A stretch of DNA of 52,256 nt from assembly GCA_002372465.1 (NCBI GenBank), contig DFGW01000104.1, forward strand, positions 1 through 52,256. The letters run 5' to 3'. The DNA comes from Butyrivibrio sp. UBA3740 (GTDB taxonomy: Bacteria > Bacillota > Clostridia > Lachnospirales > Lachnospiraceae). Every line of letters starts with the position of its first letter. Positions within the stretch are counted from its first letter, which is position 1. The translations under genes were made by a program, and so were the position numbers. The notes below the pieces were generated by a model. It searched no databases. It worked only from the letters and a program-made list of their open reading frames with translations, and had not been told where the DNA came from. Below, piece by piece: positions 43,874-52,256 of the stretch.

Positions 43874-44317
43874 ATGAAGGAACGAATCAGAGATATTTTG
43901 AACAGCTTTTTTATATCGGTGACGCTGATAAATGCGGCGATGCTTATACTGGGCAAGATACTTGCCCCCAGTCAGACCTTTGGATATGAAGCTTTTTTGT
44001 ATCCGCTTATCTATGGACTTATAGGGACAATTCCAACGCTGCTTATCAGAGATAAGAAGGAGTTGTCTGTAAGGCAGGAGCTTGTCAGGAAGACTATGCA
44101 GATGCTGCTTCTTATAGTTCTTTTGCTTGCATTTATGTTTGGGGGACAGGAAATCACCCCTGAGCTGATGGCAGCTGCAGTGGGTGTTTCCATAAGTGTA
44201 ATAATTATTTTTGTTTTGGTTAATCTGATCCTCTGGTGGCTTGATTTAAAGACCGCCAGAGATCTGACTAAAGACCTGCTTTTGTATCAGCAGAAACAGG
44301 ATAACAAACTTAGTTGA
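43874..44317 (+). CDS. DUF3021 membrane protein, partner of LytTR
   Basis: A 147-residue protein with four membrane helices and short loops, starting MKERIRDILNSFFISVTLI, typical of DUF3021 proteins encoded next to short LytTR regulators. It probably holds or silences the regulator at the membrane. Its end overlaps the end of the reverse-strand lipoprotein gene by eight bases. Confidence 0.88.
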   Translation: MKERIRDILNSFFISVTLINAAMLILGKILAPSQTFGYEAFLYPLIYGLIGTIPTLLIRDKKELSVRQELVRKTMQMLLLIVLLLAFMFGGQEITPELMAAAVGVSISVIIIFVLVNLILWWLDLKTARDLTKDLLLYQQKQDNKLS

Positions 44318-45824
44318 CTGCAGTTCCGTTCACATACAGCGTGTAACCGTTGCTTACTATGTTGGAGACATCTCCTTCAAAGGATGTGATGTAGGTGTCT
44401 GCTGTCAGAGTCCAGGTGCTGTCCTTATCAAGAGTTACATTAACTTCTCCGACCTGTGTAGAAACTGTATCACCCTTGGAGTTTGTGATCTCTCCGCTGA
44501 TGGAACCTGTAAAGTCAGAACCCTCTGTGAGGTTCAGTGTGAGAGTGGAATTGCTGCCTACAAGGATAGTTCCTTCAAGAGTCTGATTTACTGCATTTAA
44601 GGTTGCGATATTGTCAGCACCGCTCCATCCGTCATCGCATACAGACAGAAGGATGTTCTCAGAGTCTTTGTTGACAATCTTCACGTTGTTTAAGTTGATG
44701 ACGGCGTTGGTATTTGTTACATGGAATACATGACCGTTCTCACTGGTAAGACTTCCGTATGTCATATCAAAAGTAGAAGTACCGCTGTCTGCATCACCTG
44801 ACATGGACTGGTAGATCATGATGGTGTCAAGGAATGTAGCATTGCCGTTAGTCTTGGTGTTGTTTGCAGTCATGTCGCAGTTTTTCAGTGTGATTGAGTT
44901 CATTCCTTCAATACATACTGCCTCTGAAAGATTGGATACAAGTGTTGCATCTGAAACAGTGATATCAGCTGTTGAGTAGATTGAAGGTGAGCCAAGACCA
45001 TTGGTTGTATATGTTCCGCCATCAACTGTAACGGTTCCGCCACCTCGGTCTGTACGGATCGCTGCTGATGACTGGCCGCTGGTCTCAACTGTAAGGTTAG
45101 AGGCTTTTGTAATTCCACCACCAGTTGTCATGATTCCGCCGGAACCGTCTCCTGTAGTTGTAATGGTAGAATCAGAAATGATGACTGTAGTTCCGTCTCC
45201 GGAAGCGCCGTTCTGGCCTTGGTTTCCACCATATGAAAATACACCATTGGCGCCATCTGCGTCTGATGTGATGGTAGCGCCTGTAATAGTGGTTGTTGAT
45301 CCGTCTTTTACAAGTACAGTGGCGTTAAGACCATAGAAGTTGCAGCTGTCACCACCGTCGGAATCACCGGTCTTATTAACAGTTGCATTTGAAATTGTTA
45401 CGTCTTCAGAGGTTGCGATCAAAAGAGCGCTCTCATCAGCAGTAGTACTCTCATAGGTCTTTCCATCCTGTAAGTCGCTTGTTGTGATCTCTACAGCGCC
45501 GGTGTAATCTATGTCTGCACTGCTCATTCCACCACCAAATCCGCCTCCGGGGGCATCCCCGGGAGCTCCATCGGGCTTATCACCTGTGGGTGGTTCCCCC
45601 GGAGCTTCACCGTTCGGAGCTTCACCGTTCGGAGCCTCACCGTCCGGAGCCTGGCCATCAGGCTTTTCAGGGGCCTGACCCTGATCCTGTTCCTGGGCTG
45701 AAGCTGTGGTTTCTTGCTGGGTAGCTTCAGAAGCTGCCATGCTCTGACCGCAGGCTGTTACTGACATACACATAAGTACTAAAGATACACAGGGTATCAG
45801 TTTTTTTACTTCGATTATTTTCAT
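44310..45824 (-). CDS. Secreted lipoprotein with beta-helix-type repeats
   Basis: A 504-residue protein with a lipoprotein signal peptide (VTAC lipobox near residue 25), a Pro/Gly/Asp-rich spacer with GEAPNGEAP repeats (about 50-100), and a long Thr/Ser/Asn-rich region of short strand repeats (DVTISNATV, TTTITGATI, TVIISDSTI, TVTVDGGTY, ITVSDATLV), typical of right-handed parallel beta-helix or adhesin-like surface proteins. No catalytic motif seen. GGAG precedes the ATG. It could bind carbohydrate, but nothing in it proves this. Confidence 0.85.
   Translation of the reverse strand: MKIIEVKKLIPCVSLVLMCMSVTACGQSMAASEATQQETTASAQEQDQGQAPEKPDGQAPDGEAPNGEAPNGEAPGEPPTGDKPDGAPGDAPGGGFGGGMSSADIDYTGAVEITTSDLQDGKTYESTTADESALLIATSEDVTISNATVNKTGDSDGGDSCNFYGLNATVLVKDGSTTTITGATITSDADGANGVFSYGGNQGQNGASGDGTTVIISDSTITTTGDGSGGIMTTGGGITKASNLTVETSGQSSAAIRTDRGGGTVTVDGGTYTTNGLGSPSIYSTADITVSDATLVSNLSEAVCIEGMNSITLKNCDMTANNTKTNGNATFLDTIMIYQSMSGDADSGTSTFDMTYGSLTSENGHVFHVTNTNAVINLNNVKIVNKDSENILLSVCDDGWSGADNIATLNAVNQTLEGTILVGSNSTLTLNLTEGSDFTGSISGEITNSKGDTVSTQVGEVNVTLDKDSTWTLTADTYITSFEGDVSNIVSNGYTLYVNGTAVN
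45601..45660 (-). repeat. 15-base tandem repeats in the lipoprotein spacer
   Basis: GGAGCTTCACCGTTC at 45601-45615 and 45616-45630 (identical), a third variant at 45631-45645 and a partial fourth. Each unit codes for five residues (GEAPN-type). Such units can change in number by slippage and alter spacer length. Confidence 0.8.
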
Positions 45825-45896
45825 TGTTGATTATCTCCTCATTTCAAAAAGTGTTTTTGTTTTGATAAATGAAGGATAACAACTGAACCTAAAAAT

Positions 45897-45940
45897 AGCC
45901 TAAATAAAAAGAATTGTTCTTTTTATTTAGGCTTTTCCTG
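45897..45940 (-). terminator. Terminator of the PAS-GGDEF gene
   Basis: A perfect 17-base stem between 45897-45913 and 45917-45933 with a three-base loop. On the reverse strand it follows the stop codon of the gene ending at 45941 and is followed by ATTTTTAG. It also separates that gene from the lipoprotein gene. Confidence 0.85.
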
Positions 45941-47401
45941 TCACATTTCAATTAAAGTGTAGGTATTACGCGTCTTTTTTGACTCGTAGAGTGCTTTGTC
46001 AGCAGTGGGTATCAGGTTATTTACAAGCTCTGTTCCGAAGGCAGCTCCAAAGCTCATGGTCAGCTTGATATCCGGATAGTTTTCTATCTCAATCTCAGTG
46101 AGTGCTGATTTGAGCTGGGTGAGTTTGTTCTTCAGGTCTTCACTGGTGATGTCAAAGAAAACCATCATGAACTCGTCGCCGCCGTAGCGAAGGACCACAT
46201 CTTCTTTTCGGACAGAATGTTCCAGTATCCTGGCGACTTTTTGGATGGCTTCATCACCATACTGATGGCCGGCTGTATCATTGATGGTCTTAAACAGATC
46301 GATGTCAGCCATGACCACTGCCTTGCAGGGCTCATAGACGAGTTTTTCATCAAGGAACTTCCTGTTCCTGATCTTGGAAAGAGAATCGGTATAAATCTCT
46401 GTTTCAAATTCAGATATCTTTTTCTGCTGGGCGAGACTTTGAAGCTTGGCTTCAGTGGTGTCCTGACAGCCATAAACCAGGTGGGATAGGGTCCCGTCTT
46501 CATTCCTGTCGCCTACCATAAAGATTCCCTCGAACCAGCGACTGGCGCTTTCACTGTAGAATTCCTTGGTTGTACGCCCATGCTCCTCAACGGCCTCAAG
46601 GATCTTATCCATATCCAGCCAGTCATATAAATCCTGCCTAAAGCTTTCTGCAACGGAAGAAGCGACATTATTTTTAAGGAACTGAATAGCATCAGGGTCC
46701 TTTGGCACCATGTCCACATATTCATTGGAGCTGATCATACGATAGGTTCTGTCTTTGACATCGATAAACATTGAGAAGTTGAAGACCTTACCGATGGCAA
46801 CGATGATTTTTAAATATTCCTCCAGTTTATGCTGTGCTGTAATATCGCGATAGCACCCCATGTAGATCTCAAGAGAGCCGTCATCCGGGCGTCTTATAAA
46901 CCTTCCGGCTCCTGTAACCCAGATGATGTTGCCGTCTTTTTTCTGCATGCGATAGGTGGCGTGGGTGATATCCGGCAGGTCGCGGTGTAAGCGGACTGAA
47001 TCCCAGAAAAGTTTGACTATGCCGTCGCGTTCTTCCGGAACCAGAGTCTTTACCCAGCTTTCAAATTCGTTGGGCAGATCCTCCAGCCCCTCATAGCCAA
47101 GCATCTGTCTGGTCTCATCATTAAATTCAAAACCGGTAAGGTTTTCTTCCCGATCAAAGGTACAAAAATACATACCGGCTTTAAGTCCCTTGGCAAACAT
47201 GTCCTCCCTGCATTTTGCGATGCGATATTTGGTGTTTGCCTCATCAATCCTCTTGTTACATTCACTTATCAAGTCGTGCATTTCCCTGGGATAGGCGTCT
47301 ATATCAAACAAAGGCGTCATATCATCTATAGTCATACTGGCTTCAGCGACAAACTGACCAATAGAACCATCAATTCTGTTCGCAGCTGTTTTATTATCCA
47401 T
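45941..47401 (-). CDS. PAS-GGDEF diguanylate cyclase, cytoplasmic
   Basis: A 486-residue protein: helical N-terminal region (about 1-60), PAS domain with PAC tail (about 65-195, MQKKDGNIIWVTG), a second PAS-like domain (about 200-310), coiled linker, and GGDEF domain at the C terminus. The active site is canonical (RYGGDEF) and the I-site RxxD (RKED) is in place, so an active cyclase is expected. No membrane helix. Start at ATG 47401 with GGAGT upstream rather than the longer frame. It lies 34 bases after another GGDEF gene on the same strand. Confidence 0.92.
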   Translation of the reverse strand: MDNKTAANRIDGSIGQFVAEASMTIDDMTPLFDIDAYPREMHDLISECNKRIDEANTKYRIAKCREDMFAKGLKAGMYFCTFDREENLTGFEFNDETRQMLGYEGLEDLPNEFESWVKTLVPEERDGIVKLFWDSVRLHRDLPDITHATYRMQKKDGNIIWVTGAGRFIRRPDDGSLEIYMGCYRDITAQHKLEEYLKIIVAIGKVFNFSMFIDVKDRTYRMISSNEYVDMVPKDPDAIQFLKNNVASSVAESFRQDLYDWLDMDKILEAVEEHGRTTKEFYSESASRWFEGIFMVGDRNEDGTLSHLVYGCQDTTEAKLQSLAQQKKISEFETEIYTDSLSKIRNRKFLDEKLVYEPCKAVVMADIDLFKTINDTAGHQYGDEAIQKVARILEHSVRKEDVVLRYGGDEFMMVFFDITSEDLKNKLTQLKSALTEIEIENYPDIKLTMSFGAAFGTELVNNLIPTADKALYESKKTRNTYTLIEM

Positions 47402-47435
47402 GATTACTCCTTTTTGTATCAATAACTAATATTTT

Positions 47436-49061
47436 TCAGGTCTCCCGGCACATTTTTCTTTCGCGTTTGTTTTCATACATCAGCGTATCTGCACGCTGCA
47501 TGATCTTTTGAACAATATTATCTTCGGCCGGATCGTAGATTGCAAAGCCCTTTGACAGACACACTTGATCCCAGGGGTTCTCTGCTGATGCATTTATCTC
47601 ATCAATTACCTTATCCAGACGGCTTAGAAGGAATTCACGGTTATGGAAGTCCTCATGCTGCAAAATGATATAGAATTCGTCACCACCAACTCTGTAAACA
47701 GGACTTCGTTTAAACACGTTACTGATGGTACTACAGGCATTCTTGAGGTAAATATCGCCCTTATCGTGACCGTACTCATCATTGATACGCTTAAGGCCGT
47801 CACAGTCAAATTCACCCATGGCAAAATTCGGATCAACAGATCCGTTATTTATCTGTTCCTGCAGCTCCTCAATAGCAAGCAGGAAGGCACCATTATTTCT
47901 TACATGAGTAAGTGAATCTATAAATGCCTGCTCATTAAGGGCGTTGATGTGGGCTTTCATATTACCGGAGAGCTTCTTAAAGGACTTGGTAAGCCTTCCT
48001 ATCTCATCATCCTGATCATAGTCAAGTTCAATGTCGAAGTTCCCTTTATCTATCTGCTCTGCAGCTTCGGTGAGCTCTTCAATAGGCCTTGTTATAAGTC
48101 CCAGTATAAATACCAAAAAGATTCCTGCGGCAATCAGCGCTATTGCTGAGCAAATAAGTATGTTCACAATAAGTCCACGCCATTCACCCTGGGTTTCGTC
48201 TATGGGAACGGTGATGTTAAGGTACATACCATTGCTGAGGGGAAGCCATACAGCTTCTTTTTGGACACCGTTATAGACGTACTTTACAGAGGAGTTGTCA
48301 GCTGTATTGGTGTATGGCATATGTACTGTAGTACCGTTTGGAAGATCGGCCACATCAATATAGGGATGATAGAAGAGTGTACCATCAGCATCGCTCAAAA
48401 AAGCGTAGCCGTGATCATAGAACTTGATACTGTCAACCTCTTTGGCCATTGCCGAGTAGTCGATCTCTATTCCCACAACACCAATAAATCGTCCTTTATA
48501 GTAAATTGGTGCATCATAGGAAATGACCCTGACATCAAGGTTATCTGTGATATAGGGAGGAAGCCAGATGGGCCTTCCCTGGAACTTTGGAACAGTAAAC
48601 CATACCAGTTTGGAAGTGTCATTTACATCGTACTGGGTGATATCAGTCACCTGATGCTCACTAAAGCCGTTACCGTTAAGATTTGTATACCAAAAACCCT
48701 TGACCTTCGATGAGACAGCAGGATCGATTCTGTAATAATATGTCAGAACGCCATTGGTTTGAGAGATAACATAATCAAAGTACTCACGGGCGTTTTCCAT
48801 ATGCTTCTCAAGCTGGGCATCACTTAATCCTTCCAGGTCGCTCTCTACAAAGCTTGTGATATTGTCTACCGAGTTTTGAACACTGTCAAAATAATAATCC
48901 AGACTATACTTCCCGTTTTCAAGCAACATAAGAAGCAGCTGATTTGATTTACGGGTCGCTGTATTTCGTATAAAGAAAACGCTTAGAAATGTGATGGCCA
49001 GAATTACAGCAAATATTACGAATAGCATTGTGACAGCCAGCTTTGTCTTTAGTGAACGCAT
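47436..49061 (-). CDS. Double-Cache-HAMP-GGDEF diguanylate cyclase
   Basis: A 541-residue membrane cyclase: membrane helix (about 8-32), an extracellular Cache sensor (about 35-285; PAVSSKVKGFWYTN, SYDAPIYYKGRFIGVVGIEI), second helix (about 290-315), HAMP (about 315-370) and GGDEF (about 375-541) with canonical YRVGGDEF. The I-site is absent (FKRS instead of RxxD), so product inhibition is not expected, unlike its neighbour. ATG 49061 with GGAG upstream; a TTG three bases earlier is less likely. It is probably co-transcribed with the PAS-GGDEF gene. Confidence 0.93.
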   Translation of the reverse strand: MRSLKTKLAVTMLFVIFAVILAITFLSVFFIRNTATRKSNQLLLMLLENGKYSLDYYFDSVQNSVDNITSFVESDLEGLSDAQLEKHMENAREYFDYVISQTNGVLTYYYRIDPAVSSKVKGFWYTNLNGNGFSEHQVTDITQYDVNDTSKLVWFTVPKFQGRPIWLPPYITDNLDVRVISYDAPIYYKGRFIGVVGIEIDYSAMAKEVDSIKFYDHGYAFLSDADGTLFYHPYIDVADLPNGTTVHMPYTNTADNSSVKYVYNGVQKEAVWLPLSNGMYLNITVPIDETQGEWRGLIVNILICSAIALIAAGIFLVFILGLITRPIEELTEAAEQIDKGNFDIELDYDQDDEIGRLTKSFKKLSGNMKAHINALNEQAFIDSLTHVRNNGAFLLAIEELQEQINNGSVDPNFAMGEFDCDGLKRINDEYGHDKGDIYLKNACSTISNVFKRSPVYRVGGDEFYIILQHEDFHNREFLLSRLDKVIDEINASAENPWDQVCLSKGFAIYDPAEDNIVQKIMQRADTLMYENKRERKMCRET

Positions 49062-49243
49062 CAAACTAATCTCCTGAAAATCGTTTGTCTGTATACATAA
49101 TTATATCATTAAATATATCGACCCGTTTCTAAAGAAGCTTGCTATATTTTATAAAATGTTTATTAAAAAGAACATTGAATACCGTTATTACGAATGTTAA
49201 CATGATTAATGGACGATTTTTTTTGAAAAAGTGAGGAGCTAAT

Positions 49244-51175
49244 ATGAGCGTTGTAAAAACGAATGATAACTGTATCGGATGTAACAGATGCATCAGGGCC
49301 TGCAGCTGTATAGGTGCGAATATTGCGGCTGAGAAGGGCAGAGGCAATGTGGTGGAGGTTGACCCCAAGAAGTGTATTGGGTGCGGAGCCTGCATTGATG
49401 CCTGCGAGCATGACGCGAGAGAGTATATTGACGACGTTGAGACCTTCTTCGCAGATCTGAAGCGCGGTCAGAAGATATCAGTTCTTATAGCACCGGCATT
49501 TTTGGCCAATTATCCCGGTGATTACAGCAAATATCTTGGTATGCTCAAAAAGCTCGGAGTAAATCGCTTTATCAGTGTATCCTTTGGTGCGGACATAACC
49601 ACCTGGGGATATATAAAATATATCACCGAGAGAAAGTTTTACGGCGGAATATCCCAGCCCTGCCCTGCAGTAGTTGGATATATCGAGCGCTATCTTCCTG
49701 AGCTTTTACCCAAGCTTATGCCGGTTCAGAGCCCAATGATGTGCGCTGCTATCTATGTAAAGAAATATCTGGGTGTTAGCGATAAGCTGGCTTTCATCAG
49801 CCCTTGTATAGCCAAGAAGAATGAAATAGATGATCCAAATAACCACGGATTCATATCCTATAATCTCACTTTCTCAAAGCTTGTAGCTTATCTTAAGGAA
49901 AATCCTGTGCCCGGAGCACAGCCCTATACCGATGAGATTGAATATGGTCTTGGTTCAATATATCCAATGCCCGGCGGTCTTAAAGAGAACGTCTACTGGC
50001 TGCTCGGTGAGGATGCCCTTGTTCGCCAGATGGAGGGCGAGCATCATATGTATGAGTACCTCCAGCGCAACAAGGACCGCATTAAAAACGGTCGCACATC
50101 ATATCTTTTTGTTGACGCCTTAAACTGCACCAACGGATGCCTTTACGGTACCGGTGTAGATAATCGTAAGACTATGAATGAGGATGTGTTTGAGCAGATC
50201 CAGAAGATACGTTCAAACAGCAAAAACGACTCAAAGAAATCAGCCTGGGGCAGGAAGCTTACACCTCAAAAGAGATTGGCTGCCCTTAACAAGCAGTTTG
50301 CAGACCTCAACCTGGATGATTTTGTAAGGAAATACACAGACAGAAGCAGCGAATGCAAGTATAAGATCCCGACAAACGCAGAACTTGAGGAAATTTACAA
50401 GAAGCTTCTCAAAGACACTCCGGAGAAAAGAAGTATCGACTGCGGATGCTGTGGATATGAGACTTGTCATGATATGGCAGTTGCAGTATTCAACGGCTTC
50501 AGCCACAGGCATAACTGCGTCCACTTCATTAAAGACAGAGCTTATGAAGAAAAAGACAAGGCTCAGCAGCTTTCCGATGAGGTAATGCGCGTTCAGAAGG
50601 AGATGACTGAAAAGAAAGCTTCAGTGGCAGAGGGTATTAACCAGAACTTTGATAACCTTATTTCATCAATTGAGCAGATTGAACAGACAAGTTCTGACAA
50701 TGCAAGGCAGACAAGCGGAATTTCTGAGTCCATGGGCGAGGTTCAGAACTTTGCGCAGAACCTTAAGGAAGTTCTTGGAACCATAGAAGGGTATCTTGAA
50801 AAGCTTGGAACAAACAATGCTGACGTTATTGCAATCTCCAATCAGACAAACCTTCTGGCTCTCAATGCTTCCATTGAGGCAGCCCGTGCCGGCGATGCAG
50901 GTAAGGGCTTTGCGGTAGTTGCAGGTGAGATCAAGAGTCTTGCCGAGGATTCCAAGACTACTGCTGACGACAGTAACAAGAATAATAACGATATCAAGGA
51001 GACAATAGAAAAGCTTATTGTTGAATCGGAGCGTCTGACTGAAATAGTGGAGAGCGTTAATTCAAGGGCCCAAAATCTGGTTTCTTCTGCTGAGAACACC
51101 GCTGCCTCCATTCAGAATATGCAGACGGTAACCCGTGATGTTGAAGATTCCCTAAGAGATCTGCTTGAGTCTTAA
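49244..51175 (+). CDS. [FeFe]-hydrogenase-like sensor fused to chemoreceptor signalling domain
   Basis: A 643-residue soluble protein. Order: 2x[4Fe-4S] ferredoxin (Cys 10, 13, 16, 20 and 44, 47, 50, 54), [FeFe]-hydrogenase large-subunit domain (about 75-320), a Fes-type Cys cluster domain ([10 protein letters not shown] from about 399, ending NC), and a methyl-accepting chemotaxis domain (about 450-643; [15 protein letters not shown], then [18 protein letters not shown]). The four H-cluster Cys are kept: QPCP (140), SPCIAKKNE (188), NCTNGC (295, 299). The proton-relay Cys before 140 is Pro, and the Met of MPC is Ser, as expected for a sensor rather than a catalyst. No membrane helix. It may sense hydrogen or redox state and signal to CheA. 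Confidence 0.9.
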   Translation: MSVVKTNDNCIGCNRCIRACSCIGANIAAEKGRGNVVEVDPKKCIGCGACIDACEHDAREYIDDVETFFADLKRGQKISVLIAPAFLANYPGDYSKYLGMLKKLGVNRFISVSFGADITTWGYIKYITERKFYGGISQPCPAVVGYIERYLPELLPKLMPVQSPMMCAAIYVKKYLGVSDKLAFISPCIAKKNEIDDPNNHGFISYNLTFSKLVAYLKENPVPGAQPYTDEIEYGLGSIYPMPGGLKENVYWLLGEDALVRQMEGEHHMYEYLQRNKDRIKNGRTSYLFVDALNCTNGCLYGTGVDNRKTMNEDVFEQIQKIRSNSKNDSKKSAWGRKLTPQKRLAALNKQFADLNLDDFVRKYTDRSSECKYKIPTNAELEEIYKKLLKDTPEKRSIDCGCCGYETCHDMAVAVFNGFSHRHNCVHFIKDRAYEEKDKAQQLSDEVMRVQKEMTEKKASVAEGINQNFDNLISSIEQIEQTSSDNARQTSGISESMGEVQNFAQNLKEVLGTIEGYLEKLGTNNADVIAISNQTNLLALNASIEAARAGDAGKGFAVVAGEIKSLAEDSKTTADDSNKNNNDIKETIEKLIVESERLTEIVESVNSRAQNLVSSAENTAASIQNMQTVTRDVEDSLRDLLES

Positions 51176-51207
51176 TTGGAAAAAAGATCATTTGAAGTAA
51201 TTTGTGT

Positions 51208-51282
51208 GACAGCTTTGTATCGGATATATTTGAACGCGCCGACAAAGATATGTATGAAGATAAACAGAGACTTAAATCCTGA
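51208..51282 (+). pseudogene. Relic of a GGDEF-domain gene (C-terminal end only)
   Basis: A 25-codon stretch in one frame ends in DIFERADKDMYEDKQRLK-S-stop. The ADxxMYxxK pattern is the conserved end of GGDEF domains (compare ADDAMYYNK and ADKALYESK in this window). The frame is closed by a stop a few codons upstream (TGA 51193-51195), so the rest of the gene is lost. A terminator follows directly, as it would for a former gene end. Confidence 0.6.
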
Positions 51283-51306
51283 AAAGGGTCTAAGTCTCTT
51301 TTGTTT
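51266..51306 (+). terminator. Terminator after the hydrogenase-chemoreceptor gene and GGDEF relic
   Basis: AGAGACTTA (51266-51274) pairs with TAAGTCTCT (51291-51299), followed by TTTTGTTTC. Its left arm overlaps the last codons of the GGDEF relic, so it was probably that gene's terminator and now serves the hydrogenase-like gene. Confidence 0.8.
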
Positions 51307-51434
51307 CAATCACATCGTCGTAGTGGTGTCCTCATAGATCTTGCCGTTGCAGGAGACTTTTCCAGCATCTCCGGTATGATATTGTTTTAGTACCGGGGCG
51401 GATTTGTGAATTTGTGAGAACTATAGCGTTTATA

Positions 51435-51480
51435 TTGACATATGTCAGAATTGATGATATATTAAATCTGACATATGTCA
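51435..51480 (+). promoter_or_regulatory. Promoter with twin palindromic operators
   Basis: TGACATATGTCA, a perfect 12-base palindrome, occurs at 51436-51447 and 51469-51480, 33 bases (three DNA turns) apart. The promoter is -35 TTGACA (51435-51440) and -10 TATATT (51458-51463) with 17-base spacing, so the first operator covers the -35 box and the second the transcription start. Strong repression is expected; the downstream protein with a DUF134 HTH is the likely repressor. Confidence 0.75.
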
Positions 51481-51503
51481 ATTTTGAATAATGGAGTACA
51501 GAT

Positions 51504-52232
51504 ATGCCAAGAACACCCAAATGCAGGAGAATATTAAGTTTTCCGGATTATTACAATTTCATTCCTGAAGACGTGGAAAAAGACGGCCTGGAAAATATAA
51601 TTATGTCTCTTGATGAGTATGAAACCATAAGACTTTTGGACTATGAAGGTCTGAATCAGGAAGAATGCGGAATGAGAATGGGAGTTGCAAGGACTACAGT
51701 GACAGCCATGTATGAGAGTGCAAGGAAGAAGCTTATCAGTGCAGTTGTTGAGGGTAAAAGGCTCTCTATTGCCGGAGGCAATATCGAAATTGACAGGGAA
51801 AGAAATATTTTAAGGGAAAGTATTAAAGAAAAGGGAGATAAGATAATGAGAGTAGCAGTTACCTATGAAAATGGCAATGTATTTGGACACTTTGGAAGAA
51901 CAGAGCAGTTCAAGGTTTATGATATCGAGGATGGAAAGGTTGTCGATTCCCAGATTCTTGGGACCAACGGGGAAGGATGTGGCGCCCTTGCAGGTATTCT
52001 GAATATAGCAAAAGTTGATGCACTTATCTGTGGAGGAATCGGCGGAGGAGCCCAGAGAGCCATTCAGGAAGCCGGAATCAAGCTCTATGCAGGTGCAAGC
52101 GGAAGTACAGATGCTGCTGTTGAAGCTTTGATTGCAGGAACTCTTGATGCAAGCAGTGAAGCAAACTGTGACCACCACGATCACGAACATGGCGAAGGAC
52201 ATTCCTGCGGACATGGAGGATGTCATCACTAA
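51504..52232 (+). CDS. DUF134 DNA-binding / NifX-like iron-molybdenum-cofactor domain fusion
   Basis: A 242-residue protein. Residues 1-95 are DUF134 (MPRTPKCRRI, then LDEYETIRLLDYEGLNQEECGMRMGVARTTV, a helix-turn-helix). Residues 115-215 match the dinitrogenase FeMo-cofactor (NifX/NafY) fold (VAVTYENGNVFGHFGRTEQF, then ALICGGIGGGAQRAIQEAGI). The final 20 residues are rich in His and Cys, suggesting metal binding. No nif genes are in the window. GGAG precedes ATG 51504. A metal- or cluster-responsive, self-regulating repressor is the best inference, given the twin operators upstream. The remaining 24 bases hold nothing. Confidence 0.9.
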   Translation: MPRTPKCRRILSFPDYYNFIPEDVEKDGLENIIMSLDEYETIRLLDYEGLNQEECGMRMGVARTTVTAMYESARKKLISAVVEGKRLSIAGGNIEIDRERNILRESIKEKGDKIMRVAVTYENGNVFGHFGRTEQFKVYDIEDGKVVDSQILGTNGEGCGALAGILNIAKVDALICGGIGGGAQRAIQEAGIKLYAGASGSTDAAVEALIAGTLDASSEANCDHHDHEHGEGHSCGHGGCHH

Positions 52233-52256
52233 TATTACCTCGTATTATATAGTCAT

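Noticed and set aside
48261..48713. Forward frame of 150 codons opposite the Cache-GGDEF gene
   Set aside because: Entirely antisense to a gene with clear domains; no ribosome site.
51310..51417. Reverse-strand stretch of about 36 codons ending in GKVSCNGKIYEDTTTTM
   Set aside because: It reads like protein but has no start codon or ribosome site, is closed by a stop just upstream and matches no family I know; too short to call a relic.

Overview
The window looks like chromosome of a Lachnospiraceae-type anaerobic Firmicute; Butyrivibrio or Pseudobutyrivibrio is my best guess (inference from protein style, no search run). Support: strong AGGAGG ribosome sites with GTG/TTG starts, pullulanase, GH36 and GH3 glycosidases, many c-di-GMP genes, LytTR-DUF3021 and Nif11/NHLP peptide-export genes, and a [FeFe]-hydrogenase-like protein. 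I see no tRNA, rRNA, CRISPR array, insertion sequence or phage gene.

Layout. 1-6 kb: end of rplT with its terminator, an M20 dipeptidase, a TetR regulator, a GH36 alpha-galactosidase and a CDF cation transporter. 6-10 kb: a membrane GGDEF cyclase, a PAS-GGDEF-EAL protein with both catalytic sites decayed, and an unknown protein. 10-16 kb: an 82-residue protein behind a long structured leader, a GH3 glucosidase, purA (reverse) and a chemoreceptor. 16.3-24.1 kb: a tight seven-gene operon holding a large membrane protein, a YbjN/chaperone-like protein, two related acetyltransferase-like proteins, a helical protein, a STAS protein and a Cache-HAMP-PP2C phosphatase, which looks like an uncharacterised partner-switching system. 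24.1-32.2 kb: a RiPP locus with an HTH-REC regulator, two Nif11-type precursors without Cys, a radical SAM enzyme, a very short HlyD-like protein, two NHLP-type ABC transporters (one with a C39 peptidase) and, after a terminator, a trypsin-like membrane protease. 32.2-38.2 kb: MBL-fold hydrolase, flavodoxin-fold reductase, GT32-type glycosyltransferase, DUF3990 protein and a surface pullulanase (reverse) with a LacI-type operator at its promoter. 38.3-42.2 kb: a heterodimeric ABC exporter preceded by a 25-codon leader peptide and a terminator/antiterminator pair. 42.2-44.3 kb: an alpha/beta hydrolase with a LytTR-DUF3021 pair, with direct repeats at the promoter. 44.3-49.1 kb: a reverse-strand lipoprotein and two GGDEF proteins. 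49.2-52.2 kb: a soluble [FeFe]-hydrogenase/chemoreceptor fusion, a GGDEF gene relic, and a DUF134-NifX-like fusion with twin palindromic operators.

How it fits together: sugar release (alpha-galactosidase, GH3, pullulanase), sensing (two chemoreceptor-domain proteins, four GGDEF proteins, LytTR, STAS/PP2C) and peptide production/export. The strongest candidates for undescribed biology are the hydrogenase-chemoreceptor fusion, the Nif11 RiPP locus, the STAS/PP2C operon with its membrane protein, and the leader-peptide attenuator before the ABC exporter.
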